Assembly: GCA_934691625.1 (NCBI GenBank) | Contig: CAKUTA010000010.1 | Coordinates: forward strand, 15,502-79,501 | Length of the DNA: 64,000 nucleotides | Direction: 5' to 3' | Source: an uncultured Bacteroidales bacterium | GTDB taxonomy: Bacteria; Bacteroidota; Bacteroidia; Bacteroidales; UBA932 | In this document: positions 27,993 through 36,384 of the stretch, in pieces | Layout: every line of letters begins with the position of its first letter | Position numbering within the stretch: position 1 is the first letter of the stretch | Position numbers and translations under genes: made by a program | Notes under the pieces: generated by a model | What the model saw: only the letters and a program-made list of their open reading frames with translations | What the model was told of the DNA's origin: nothing | Database searches by the model: none

Positions 27993-29204
27993 ATGACGCT
28001 AAAATTACTGGAATTTCTGACATATCTTTGCTGCGGGATTATCTGCCTCGTAATGGGAATAGTGCTTATGTCTGTGCACTATGACTATTCCGAGGTTTCT
28101 CATAAGGGATATGCGTCTGTCAAGAAGTTTGTGGCGTATGCTGCGTTTCTGGAAGTGTTCAATGATGCGACGGTCATATTCCTGCAGAATTTCCATGCTG
28201 ATTATCTTCTGGTCAATTACTTCCTGTCTCCACTTATTTTCTTCTTTCAGGCGCTGATGGGTGCATCTTCCATGCTTTTTCTGCTGCGCTATCCACGTAT
28301 AACGATGAGGAACGTGTACATGTTTCTTGTCCCGGTGGTGCTGGTTAGCCTAGCGCATTATGCTGGATTCTTTATACTTTATGGATTCGTGTTCGATGTG
28401 GATCTGTACAGCGAATATGTGATGACGACATTCTCCAGGATACTTCGTTATATGCTTTATGTGATCATATTTGTCGAGCTTGGGTATCTCGGGGTGTGGC
28501 TCATGGATGGATGCCGGAGCTATAACCGGATTATCGGAGCCTATTACTCCGGAAATGATATGCTGAAGAACAAGAAGCTGACATCTGTCCTTTATGCATA
28601 TTTCCTGTATCTGGTTTTCTCGGCTGTAGAGCTGCTGTCATTCTCGGAAGAGATTATACTGGTGCAGATGTGGGTGACGACAGCATTGTTCATAGTATTC
28701 GCGATAGCGCTGATAAATCTGCAGCGGCTCTTTTCCATTGTGTCTCCTGCATTCACGTACCAGCCGGAGCTGATGGAAACTATGTCTCCGCGAGGCGCAG
28801 GGATTGTATCTGAACCAGAATCCGCTAAAGCTGCCGGCGATATGAAGACATCGGCCCGGTCGGCATCTATAGACGAGATTGTCCGTACATGGATGAGCAG
28901 CAGTAAAAAGATGTATCTACAGGAGGGGCTGACGCTTGGCGATACGGCGAATCAGATGGGTATCAGCCAGCGTCTGCTGTCCGATTTCCTGAACAATATC
29001 TATGATATGAACTTCAACAGCTGGATAAACGGGCTTCGTATCGAGGAAATTCAGAAGCAGCTGGCATCTGGAACCAAGTCATCGATGGCGGAACTTGCGC
29101 AGATGGCAGGTTTTGCGGATGCATCTGCTATGTCCAAGGCTTTCAAAAAGATAACCGGTGAGACTCCGTCGCATTATAGAGCCAGTCATGTGGAGAAATG
29201 CTGA
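27993..29204 (+). CDS. Membrane-anchored AraC-family transcriptional regulator
   Basis: 403-residue protein. Residues 1-250 are hydrophobic with about six or seven membrane-spanning segments. After a Ser/Ala-rich linker (about 255-290) comes an AraC-type double helix-turn-helix: LTLGDTANQMGISQRLLSDFLN near 310-331, then MAELAQMAGFADASAMSKAFKKITGETPSHYR near 367-398. It would bind DNA while embedded in the membrane, with the membrane domain presumably sensing a ligand or membrane state. An earlier in-frame TTG at 27954 lies upstream of the -7 element and is rejected. Target genes are unknown. Confidence 0.88.
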   Translation: MTLKLLEFLTYLCCGIICLVMGIVLMSVHYDYSEVSHKGYASVKKFVAYAAFLEVFNDATVIFLQNFHADYLLVNYFLSPLIFFFQALMGASSMLFLLRYPRITMRNVYMFLVPVVLVSLAHYAGFFILYGFVFDVDLYSEYVMTTFSRILRYMLYVIIFVELGYLGVWLMDGCRSYNRIIGAYYSGNDMLKNKKLTSVLYAYFLYLVFSAVELLSFSEEIILVQMWVTTALFIVFAIALINLQRLFSIVSPAFTYQPELMETMSPRGAGIVSEPESAKAAGDMKTSARSASIDEIVRTWMSSSKKMYLQEGLTLGDTANQMGISQRLLSDFLNNIYDMNFNSWINGLRIEEIQKQLASGTKSSMAELAQMAGFADASAMSKAFKKITGETPSHYRASHVEKC

Positions 29205-29207
29205 TTT

Positions 29208-29222
29208 GGCAAATTTTGCCAT
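29208..29222. other. 15-bp palindrome after the AraC-family gene
   Basis: TGGCAAATTTTGCCA is a perfect 7-1-7 palindrome starting four bases after the araC-family stop. It could be a short terminator hairpin or a protein-binding dyad. The rest of the 167-base gap up to the convergent ABC gene shows nothing else recognisable. Confidence 0.4.
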
Positions 29223-29371
29223 GGATATACAACGGATTTTCAGTGTTTCTGTGTTACTTTGCCACTGTTCCGATGAGGAATATTTGCAGGAACCAGATAA
29301 CTGAATATATACTAACTCGAAGAGATGATCCGACGGTATGGAAAAAAGTCCCTGTCCGCCGGCTCTTCACC

Positions 29372-31003
29372 TTATATCTTCAATGTGTCCGTGCATAATC
29401 CTGAAGCAGCTGTCTTGTGCGTGATGATGATGATTGTCCTGCCGCTGGAACATTTCGATAGCCTGGAAAGAAGAGTCTGCTCTGTGGTGCGGTCCAGCGC
29501 CGATGTCGGCTCGTCCAACAGCATGATGCCGCCGGGGCGCAGTAGACCTCGGGCTATGGCGATGCGCTGAGCCTGTCCCTCGCTCAGCCCGGCGCCGGCT
29601 TCTCCACATACCGTATCCAGGCCGTTAGGAAGTCCCAGCACGAATTCTGCAGCGGCATTGTATAGGGCTAGCTCCATTTCCTTGTCCGTGGCGTCTGTCT
29701 TTCCAAGCATCAGATTATCACGTACAGTGCCGCTTATAAGGGAGTTCCCCTGTGGCACATATATGAAGTTGCAGCGTGCTGATGCATCGGCAGGGGTCTC
29801 CTTTCCTTCGCTGTATAATGTCACATTCCCGCTGTCCGGCGTCAGCTGAGCCAATATTATACGTATAAGCGTACTCTTTCCGATTCCGGTCTCGCCTATA
29901 ATCTCTGTGCAGCTCCCCGGGGTGAAGTCATGAGAGAAGTGACTGAATATCTTGCGCTCAGCATCAGGGTATGAGAAGCAGAGATCCTCGATGCGTATTC
30001 CAGGGCATCCTGGCAGCATTATATGCTTTCCCTGCTCTTCCTGCGGAAGCATGTCGAGCTCGGAAAGCCTCTCTATGGAAGCTGATGTCTTTATTATGCC
30101 TGGAGCCAGACGGCTGATTTCCACTGCCGGACGCTGTATCTGCGAAACAAGCTGAAGGAATGCCGCCATTATCCCGAATGTCAATGTCCCGTCCTGAAGC
30201 CCGTATGCTCCCCATATCAGTACGGTTGCATAGCCGGCTGCAAAGCCGAGTCTTATCAATGTTCTCGAAAACAGGGCGTAGTCGGTCTTTGCCATCACCT
30301 TATGCTCGAGATCCACCTGCAGTCCGTCAAGGACTCCGGACGCAGCCTCGGTCTGCTCGAATGCGGCAATCAGCATTCTGTGCTGGATATTTTCCTGTAT
30401 GTGGCTGTGCACCTTGCTGTCTGTGTCCTTGATGTCCCTGGACAGACGGCGCAGCTTCAGGAAGAAACTCTTGCTGAGTAACAGTGCCACAGGCATTATA
30501 AAGAACAGGATGGCAGCCAGCCTTGCGTCGATTCCCGAGATGAACAATGTCGCCAGGATGAGCTGCGCCGCAGTTGCTGCAATTCTCGGCATTGTCATGC
30601 ACAATGTCTCGCTGACTTCCTGCACATCTTCCATGAGCCTGTTAAGCATATCCCCGGAGTGCATGCTCTCGCGTCCAGTCCATCGGCTTGTCATGATTCT
30701 GGAGAACAGCCTCTGCCGCATCCCGCCACGCATCCTTACCTCATACCGGATCTCCATTCTTGTGCATGCTATGGAAAGGCCTTGCTGCGCCAGGACACAG
30801 GTTATCAGGTAGATGACGCTCATGCCGATACTCCCTCCGGAGTCCCTTGTGGCAATGTCTATGATATGCTTGCTTATCCAGATGAACAGCATGGATACTG
30901 CCACATGGAGCACCTCCATGAGACAACATGCCGTTATGGCGGTCCTGCTGTCTGCGGATGCACGCCATGCCCATTTTATGTTATTCCGAATTGTTCCAGC
31001 CAT
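29372..31003 (-). CDS. ABC transporter with fused membrane and ATPase domains
   Basis: 543-residue half-transporter of the type I exporter class. Six membrane helices occupy residues 20-300 and the nucleotide-binding domain follows from 335: Walker A GETGIGKST at 370-378, Q-loop YVPQGN, signature LSEGQ, Walker B IMLLDEPTSALD and H-loop ITHKT. It presumably works as a homodimer exporting a lipid, peptide or drug; the substrate cannot be read. The ATG at 31003 follows a -7 element at 31051-31044; the frame is open further upstream but past the promoter. It is convergent with the AraC-family gene and divergent from the antiporter. Confidence 0.9.
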   Translation of the reverse strand: MAGTIRNNIKWAWRASADSRTAITACCLMEVLHVAVSMLFIWISKHIIDIATRDSGGSIGMSVIYLITCVLAQQGLSIACTRMEIRYEVRMRGGMRQRLFSRIMTSRWTGRESMHSGDMLNRLMEDVQEVSETLCMTMPRIAATAAQLILATLFISGIDARLAAILFFIMPVALLLSKSFFLKLRRLSRDIKDTDSKVHSHIQENIQHRMLIAAFEQTEAASGVLDGLQVDLEHKVMAKTDYALFSRTLIRLGFAAGYATVLIWGAYGLQDGTLTFGIMAAFLQLVSQIQRPAVEISRLAPGIIKTSASIERLSELDMLPQEEQGKHIMLPGCPGIRIEDLCFSYPDAERKIFSHFSHDFTPGSCTEIIGETGIGKSTLIRIILAQLTPDSGNVTLYSEGKETPADASARCNFIYVPQGNSLISGTVRDNLMLGKTDATDKEMELALYNAAAEFVLGLPNGLDTVCGEAGAGLSEGQAQRIAIARGLLRPGGIMLLDEPTSALDRTTEQTLLSRLSKCSSGRTIIIITHKTAASGLCTDTLKI

Positions 31004-31043
31004 TGCATTGATGGAGTGCCATGAAAAATGCGCACAATCTTGG

Positions 31044-31051
31044 CAAATATA
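31044..31051 (-). promoter_or_regulatory. -7 promoter element for the ABC transporter gene
   Basis: The minus strand reads TATATTTG, 40 bases before the ABC start at 31003, and supports that start over the upstream in-frame one. Confidence 0.55.
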
Positions 31052-31084
31052 AGGAAATACCGCTGAATAATAGTCGAATTTTAT

Positions 31085-31092
31085 TATCTTTG
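31085..31092 (+). promoter_or_regulatory. -7 promoter element for the antiporter gene
   Basis: TATCTTTG matches TAnnTTTG, 39 bases before the ATG at 31132, and is back to back with the ABC promoter. Confidence 0.55.
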
Positions 31093-31131
31093 TGGCTGTA
31101 ATTTTTAACAACTCAACATCAATAGGCTCCT

Positions 31132-32319
31132 ATGCGAAAAGTTCTTGTTTTCTCATTGTTCCTTCTGACCGGACTTGCCGTTTCACAGCTGCTTCCTATG
31201 CTTATAGGAGATGCCTCCTCCACCGTAAAATCTGTTACAGATGTCCTTCTCTATGTCTGCCTGGCATTCATAATGATCAATGTCGGACGGGAATTCGAGA
31301 TAGACAAGACCAGATGGAAATCATACGCCCTGGATTATTTCATAGCGATGATAACGGCTGCCATGCCGTGGATTCTTATATGCATATATTATGTGTATGT
31401 GCTTCTGCCTCCGGAGTATTGGAGTGACTGGGAGGCATGGAAGGAGACACTGCTGATGAGCCGTTTTGCCGCACCGACCTCAGCCGGAATCCTTTTCACG
31501 ATGCTGGCAGCCCTGAAGCTTAAATCCAGCTGGATGTACAGGAAGATACAGGTGCTGGCCATCTTCGATGATCTCGACACTATACTTCTTATGATACCGC
31601 TCCAGATTTTCATGATAGGCATGAAATGGCAGATGGTAGCTATCCTGACGATTGTGGTGCTTCTTCTTGTCCTCGGGTGGAAAAAGATGTCCACATACAG
31701 GATGAGGCAGGACTGGAAGGCGATTCTCCTGTATTCAGTGCTGGTCATAGCAGTTACACAGGGGATATATATGCTGACAGAACATATCTTCGGAGAACAT
31801 GAGGGGGTTCATATCGAAGTTCTTCTGCCTGCATTTGTGCTGGGCATGATAATGGCTCCGCAGCATATCGGGTCCAGGGTGGAGTACAATGTATCCACAG
31901 CAATCTCATATCTTTTCATGTTCCTGGTAGGAGTCAGCATGCCCCAGTTCATAGGCATTGACCTGAATGCCGGCGCAGGAAGCGCGGATTCGATTACCGG
32001 TTCCCAGCCGATGATGTCATGGGGGATGATTGCCGTTCATGTGGTGGCTGTATCAGCCTTGTCCAATATCGGAAAGCTTATGCCGATATTCTTCTACCGC
32101 GACCGCAAGTTCAGCGAGCGGCTGGCGCTGTCGATAGGCATGTTCACACGCGGTGAGGTCGGTGCAGGCGTCATATTCATTGCCATAGGGTACAGCCTCG
32201 GAGGTCCGGCTCTGCTTGTTTCCGTGCTGACAATAGTTCTGAACCTGATACTTACCGGAGGCTTTGTTATGCTTGTAAAGCGGCTTGCCCTGCGGACATA
32301 TACGCCGGATGCAGATTAG
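31132..32319 (+). CDS. Cation/proton antiporter family membrane protein
   Basis: 395-residue polytopic protein with about 11-12 hydrophobic helices. The acidic membrane motif AIFDDLDTILLMIPLQ near residues 144-159 resembles the Asp-Asp ion-binding site of CPA-type Na+/H+ exchangers, and SRFAAPTSAGILF and FTRGEVGAGVIFIAIGY fit that fold. The likely role is Na+ or K+/H+ exchange for pH or ion homeostasis. The gene has its own promoter and is not obviously linked to its neighbours. The ion specificity cannot be read. Confidence 0.8.
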   Translation: MRKVLVFSLFLLTGLAVSQLLPMLIGDASSTVKSVTDVLLYVCLAFIMINVGREFEIDKTRWKSYALDYFIAMITAAMPWILICIYYVYVLLPPEYWSDWEAWKETLLMSRFAAPTSAGILFTMLAALKLKSSWMYRKIQVLAIFDDLDTILLMIPLQIFMIGMKWQMVAILTIVVLLLVLGWKKMSTYRMRQDWKAILLYSVLVIAVTQGIYMLTEHIFGEHEGVHIEVLLPAFVLGMIMAPQHIGSRVEYNVSTAISYLFMFLVGVSMPQFIGIDLNAGAGSADSITGSQPMMSWGMIAVHVVAVSALSNIGKLMPIFFYRDRKFSERLALSIGMFTRGEVGAGVIFIAIGYSLGGPALLVSVLTIVLNLILTGGFVMLVKRLALRTYTPDAD

Positions 32320-32338
32320 GATTGTCCATGTAAATTCG

Positions 32339-32346
32339 TATATTTG
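32339..32346 (+). promoter_or_regulatory. -7 promoter element for the TonB-receptor gene
   Basis: TATATTTG matches TAnnTTTG, 34 bases before the ATG at 32381. The leader is too short to hold a cobalamin riboswitch. Confidence 0.55.
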
Positions 32347-32380
32347 TCCCGTATTACTTTTTAATATGTGAGATAATTTT

Positions 32381-34408
32381 ATGAAACGAACATGGACCTG
32401 CCGTGTGGCAGCAATCCTGACAATTTTGTCAACTACTTGTCATGCAGCTGTTTCTGCTGAACATGAGAATCCCGATTCATTTAGAAAGACATTGACATTG
32501 GACTCCGTGTCCGTTACTGGAAGCAGGATCCCCTCTTTATTGGGGAAGAGCGCCCGTATCGTGACATTGATGGACAGTACAGCTATTTCATCGCTTTCTG
32601 TGGTGAGTGTCAATGATATACTGAAATTGGTCGCCGGCGTGGATGTCCGCCAGCGCGGTGATATGGGAGCGCAGACAGACATCAGCATGCGTGGAGGTAC
32701 CAGCGACCAGATCGCAATCTATCTTGACGGTATAAATATATGTGATCCCCAGACGGGGCATAATGCTGTCGATCTTCCTGTGGACATCAATGATATTGAT
32801 CGTATTGAAATACTTTCAGGTCCTGCCGGGGTAGCCTATGGCTCGTCATCGCTTACGGGGGCCATCAATATCGTGACAAGGAAGAATTCATCTTCCGGAG
32901 TGTCTGCCCACGCAGAGGGCGGTTCCTACGGGTTCTTCAACGGAGGCGCACGCCTGGGACTGGCTACAGGAAAGGTGATGAACCAGATTTCAGCAAGCTA
33001 TCTGCGTTCCGACGGTTTCAGCAGGAACTCTGAAGGAGGGCTGAACAGCGACTATAATACGGTAAAGGCATTCTATCAGGGTGCGTTCAGAAGTCATGCC
33101 GCAGATCTGGAGTGGCATGCCGGACTGAGTTCCAGGGACTTCGGCTCCAACACATTTTACAGCGCTAAGTTTGATGACCAGTTCGAACATACATTCAAGA
33201 CATTCGCTGCTGTGCAGGCGCAGACCCGGGGATTTGTCAAGGTAAAGCCTGCGTTGTACTGGAACAGGGCTGAGGACAGATTCGAGCTTGTGCGTGGAAA
33301 GCCTGATGCCGTTAAATATAATTATCATAGGACTAGCGTATTGGGGGCGAACATAAATGCGTGGATAGAAACTGTCGCAGGCAAGACGGCTCTGGGATTC
33401 GAGGTCCGGAATGAGGATCTGCTCAGCACTAACCTCGGCGAGGACCGTGAGCATCCCAGAAAAATCCATGGGACGGATGCCGAATACAAGAAAGGCCTGA
33501 ACAGGACGAACTACAGCATCTTTCTGGAGCATAGCGCTGAATGGCGAAATCTTTCGGCATCGGCAGGCGTGGCTGCTGTCCGCAATACCGGTAATAACGA
33601 CAAGTTCCGCTTCTATCCAGGGGTAAATGTCAGCTGGCGTTTCCTCGGGGACTGGAAAATATATGCCTCGTATAACTCGTCACTTAGAATGCCGACTTTC
33701 ACGGAACTGTACTATTCTGTAGGCGGACACCAGGCGGATAAGAATCTCAAGGCGGAGAGAATGCAGTCTGTAGAGGGCGGGCTTCGCTTCTCAAGGCCAT
33801 GGATCAATGCTGTAGCGACGGTCTATTATAACCACGGCAGCGACATGATAGACTGGATAAAGGATTTGTCAGAGGGGGAAGACGCTCCATGGCGCTCTGT
33901 CAACTATACGAAAATCAATACCTTCGGCCAGGAAGTGTCTGTCCGTCTGGATTTTCCATCGATGCTTGTCCGCGATGACTTCTTCATCAGGACGCTTGAT
34001 GTCTCTTACAGCCATATACACCAGGACAAGACTTTAGGAAAGAATATACAGTCGAAATATGCGCTTGAGTATCTGAAGCATAAGGCTGTTGTGAAAGCGG
34101 GATTCCATATATGGGACGGGCTATGTGCTGATGCCACGTGGCGCTGGCAGGAACGTGTCGGTAATTATGAACTGTTCGAGAACAAGGTGTCAACGGGCCG
34201 TCTGGAGCCATACAGGCCGTATTCATTGGTTGATGCCAGAATATCATGGACATCAGGCTTCAGACGCAAGCCGGGACGTGCGATTCCAGGATATAGCTTA
34301 TATGTCGAGGTGAATAATCTTCTGAACCATAAGTATTATGACTATGGCAATATTCCTCAGCCAGGCATTGTAGCCAAGGCTGGAGTCATTGTCAATGTGG
34401 GATTGTAG
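32381..34408 (+). CDS. TonB-dependent outer-membrane receptor (BtuB-like)
   Basis: 675-residue gated beta-barrel with a signal peptide (residues 1-26). The plug follows a TonB-box-like TLDSVSVTG: NDILKLVAGVDVRQRG, DISMRGGTSDQIAIYLDGI, DRIEILSGPAGVAYGSSSLTGAINIVT. The barrel ends in a strand terminating NVGL. There is no carboxypeptidase-like N-terminal extension, so it is a BtuB/FecA-type and not a SusC-type receptor. The ligand could be a cobamide, ferric siderophore or other small molecule; no riboswitch or heme motif narrows this. The downstream hydrolase gene begins with a Shine-Dalgarno sequence overlapping this stop. Confidence 0.9.
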   Translation: MKRTWTCRVAAILTILSTTCHAAVSAEHENPDSFRKTLTLDSVSVTGSRIPSLLGKSARIVTLMDSTAISSLSVVSVNDILKLVAGVDVRQRGDMGAQTDISMRGGTSDQIAIYLDGINICDPQTGHNAVDLPVDINDIDRIEILSGPAGVAYGSSSLTGAINIVTRKNSSSGVSAHAEGGSYGFFNGGARLGLATGKVMNQISASYLRSDGFSRNSEGGLNSDYNTVKAFYQGAFRSHAADLEWHAGLSSRDFGSNTFYSAKFDDQFEHTFKTFAAVQAQTRGFVKVKPALYWNRAEDRFELVRGKPDAVKYNYHRTSVLGANINAWIETVAGKTALGFEVRNEDLLSTNLGEDREHPRKIHGTDAEYKKGLNRTNYSIFLEHSAEWRNLSASAGVAAVRNTGNNDKFRFYPGVNVSWRFLGDWKIYASYNSSLRMPTFTELYYSVGGHQADKNLKAERMQSVEGGLRFSRPWINAVATVYYNHGSDMIDWIKDLSEGEDAPWRSVNYTKINTFGQEVSVRLDFPSMLVRDDFFIRTLDVSYSHIHQDKTLGKNIQSKYALEYLKHKAVVKAGFHIWDGLCADATWRWQERVGNYELFENKVSTGRLEPYRPYSLVDARISWTSGFRRKPGRAIPGYSLYVEVNNLLNHKYYDYGNIPQPGIVAKAGVIVNVGL

Positions 34409-34412
34409 GAGG
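34407..34412 (+). promoter_or_regulatory. Shine-Dalgarno sequence of the hydrolase gene
   Basis: AGGAGG six bases before the ATG at 34419 overlaps the stop codon of the TonB-receptor gene. Strong Shine-Dalgarno sites are uncommon in this window, and it decides this start. Confidence 0.75.
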
Positions 34413-34418
34413 TGCCGC

Positions 34419-35225
34419 ATGAACGATAAGGAAATCATTGTCCCGTCACCTTCCGGTGCCGTGTTCACCGTACTGGCTTCCTCTGAAACAGGCCACGGGC
34501 ATCCGCTTGTGATTCTGTGCCATGGGCTGATGATGAACAGCAGCCAGAACCCTGTTCTCGGGGTATCGGAAGGCTTCAATGCCGCAGGATATGATACCCT
34601 GCGGCTGGACTTCCGCGGAAGCGGACGCAGCAGCGGCAAGATAACGGAGATGACTCCTGTTACAGAAACTGCTGACCTGCTGGCCGTTGTAAAATATGTC
34701 ACGGAACATCCTGACCGGTTCGGCAGACATTCCAGGATCGTGCTGTGCGGCCATTCGCTCGGAGGGCTGGCCGTGCTGCTGGCTGCTTCCGCGATATCCG
34801 GAGGAACTGTCCCTGGACTTGACTATGATGGCTCGATTTCATCCATCTGCATTGCCGGGCTGGTTCTGTTTGCACCGGCTGTAAATATCGAGGCGGACTC
34901 GAAGGCAGGCCGTGTGGCGACTGTCACTTTTGATCCTGTCAATATCCCGGAATATGTGGAGGTATGGGGCTCATGCCTTTCCAGAAAGTATTTCATCGAA
35001 GCCCGGGCGCTGGACACGTTCCGTACAATATCAGCATATCATGGCGCAGCATGTGTGCTGCTTGGGGAGCGTGACCGCATTGTGGAGCTGGACCTTGCTG
35101 ATAAGATAAAAGCAGCCCTGCCTCAGGCAGAGCTGCATATCATTCCACATGGTGATCATCTGTTTTCGAGGGGAGTGCGGCTGAAGGCCGTTGACATTGC
35201 CCTTGAATTCATGTCCCGCCTGTAG
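34419..35225 (+). CDS. Alpha/beta hydrolase
   Basis: 268-residue cytosolic serine hydrolase. The oxyanion region is LCHGLMMN (about 34-41), the nucleophile elbow is CGHSLGG (Ser near 109), the acid is probably in LGERDRIVE, and the His is in PHGDHLF near 247. DFRGSGRSSG is the usual strand-4 loop of this family. The gene is translationally coupled to the TonB receptor, so it may hydrolyse or process an imported ester ligand, but that is inference. Substrate unknown. Confidence 0.85.
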   Translation: MNDKEIIVPSPSGAVFTVLASSETGHGHPLVILCHGLMMNSSQNPVLGVSEGFNAAGYDTLRLDFRGSGRSSGKITEMTPVTETADLLAVVKYVTEHPDRFGRHSRIVLCGHSLGGLAVLLAASAISGGTVPGLDYDGSISSICIAGLVLFAPAVNIEADSKAGRVATVTFDPVNIPEYVEVWGSCLSRKYFIEARALDTFRTISAYHGAACVLLGERDRIVELDLADKIKAALPQAELHIIPHGDHLFSRGVRLKAVDIALEFMSRL

Positions 35226-35228
35226 CTC

Positions 35229-36365
35229 CTACAGGGAGGCGATATAGTCGGCCATTTCTTTCGTGTGCTCCATCGCGCTATGGAACAGCGCCATCTGGGC
35301 GCGGGCACGCACGAAGTTATGGTCGATATATTTTGTCTTGTAGTAGGTGTCTCCGTTAAGGTAGTCCGTGAGAAAGCGTACTGCCTGCATGAACGGGAAC
35401 ATGCACGCCGCATAAGGAAGATTATTCCTTTCTATATCAGTGAGAAAACCTCCTGCGGATTCAATGTAGCCTTTGGCGAAAGACTTGAATATGTCCATGT
35501 TGAAGCTGATCTTCTTCGTGTCAGGCTCGTCCTCGGCGGAAGTGTTTGCAGCTGTCCTGAGGAAATCACCGAAGTCGGAGAATACATAGCTTGGCATGAC
35601 AGTGTCCAGGTCAATGACACAGAGAATGTTCCCGTCCTTGTCGAACATCATGTTGTTTACCTTGGTGTCGCAGTGGCAGATACGCTTAGGGAGCTTTCCA
35701 TCTCGGTGCAGCTGCTCCGCCTTGCACATCTCCACACCGTGCCCGTCGATGTCCTCCAGCATTGCCACCACTTCGTCCTTGTGGTCAGGATCACCTTCTA
35801 TCGGCTTCCTTCCGTCTCCTTCCTCCGCATCATCTATGCGGCAGCACTTGTCTGCGTTTACCGCTTCCACGAGCTGGCTCATCCTCAGCTCCATGTTGTG
35901 GAAGTCCGGAATTGTCTCGCCGAGCTTCTCATCTATGTCAGAGAGCATTGCCTCGAAATTTCCGAAGGCCTTTCCTGCATAGTAGGAGTACTCAGGGTTG
36001 ACTGTTTCGTATGTGTAGGCGTCAGGGATGAACATGGACACTCTCCAGAACTTGTCGCCGGACTCCAGGTAGGTCTTGCCTGTTTCCTTTACCGGAATGA
36101 AAGTGAGCACCTTGCGGTCAATGTCAGACTCGCCGGCATCTTCCAGTTTCTTGCGGATGTGCTTCGTCACGACCTCGATATTGTGCTGCAGCAGATCGAC
36201 ATCCTGGAAAATGGCATTGTTGATTCTCTGCAGAACATAGTCGGGAGCTTCTCCGGAGGTGGTCACCTTGTAGGTGTCGTTGATAAGTCCGTTGCCGAGA
36301 GGCTTGATTTCTGCGACTTCCCCTTTAGTGGCGAAATGCGCGATGATATCATTCAATTCGTTCAT
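35229..36365 (-). CDS. APH-fold phosphotransferase, possibly an N-acetylhexosamine kinase
   Basis: 378-residue protein of the aminoglycoside phosphotransferase/NahK-like kinase fold. It has GNGLINDTYKV (nucleotide loop, residues 25-35), the catalytic HCDTKVNN at 231-238 (Brenner-type HxDxxxxN) and the metal-binding IDLDTVMPSY at 251-260. The DTVM-type motif and overall layout resemble NahK and the Bacteroides sugar-kinase group sometimes misannotated as mucin desulfatase. Phosphorylation of an amino sugar such as GlcNAc or GalNAc at C1 is plausible; antibiotic resistance is not. It starts 20 bases after the M20 peptidase stop, in one operon. Confidence 0.75.
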   Translation of the reverse strand: MNELNDIIAHFATKGEVAEIKPLGNGLINDTYKVTTSGEAPDYVLQRINNAIFQDVDLLQHNIEVVTKHIRKKLEDAGESDIDRKVLTFIPVKETGKTYLESGDKFWRVSMFIPDAYTYETVNPEYSYYAGKAFGNFEAMLSDIDEKLGETIPDFHNMELRMSQLVEAVNADKCCRIDDAEEGDGRKPIEGDPDHKDEVVAMLEDIDGHGVEMCKAEQLHRDGKLPKRICHCDTKVNNMMFDKDGNILCVIDLDTVMPSYVFSDFGDFLRTAANTSAEDEPDTKKISFNMDIFKSFAKGYIESAGGFLTDIERNNLPYAACMFPFMQAVRFLTDYLNGDTYYKTKYIDHNFVRARAQMALFHSAMEHTKEMADYIASL

Positions 36366-36384
36366 TTTTTTGTGTGTTATTGAA

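Noticed and set aside
32320..32380. Cobalamin riboswitch before the BtuB-like receptor
   Set aside because: The gap is only 61 bases with a promoter inside it, far too short for the roughly 200-base riboswitch.
35229..36365. Aminoglycoside resistance gene
   Set aside because: The fold is shared, but the DTVM motif, the operon with an M20 dipeptidase and the size fit sugar kinases of Bacteroidales.
35265..36383. Long open frame (372 codons) antisense to the APH-fold kinase gene
   Set aside because: The opposite strand encodes a protein with clear HxDxxxxN and IDLD kinase motifs; the antisense translation is Val/Leu/His-rich with no family resemblance.
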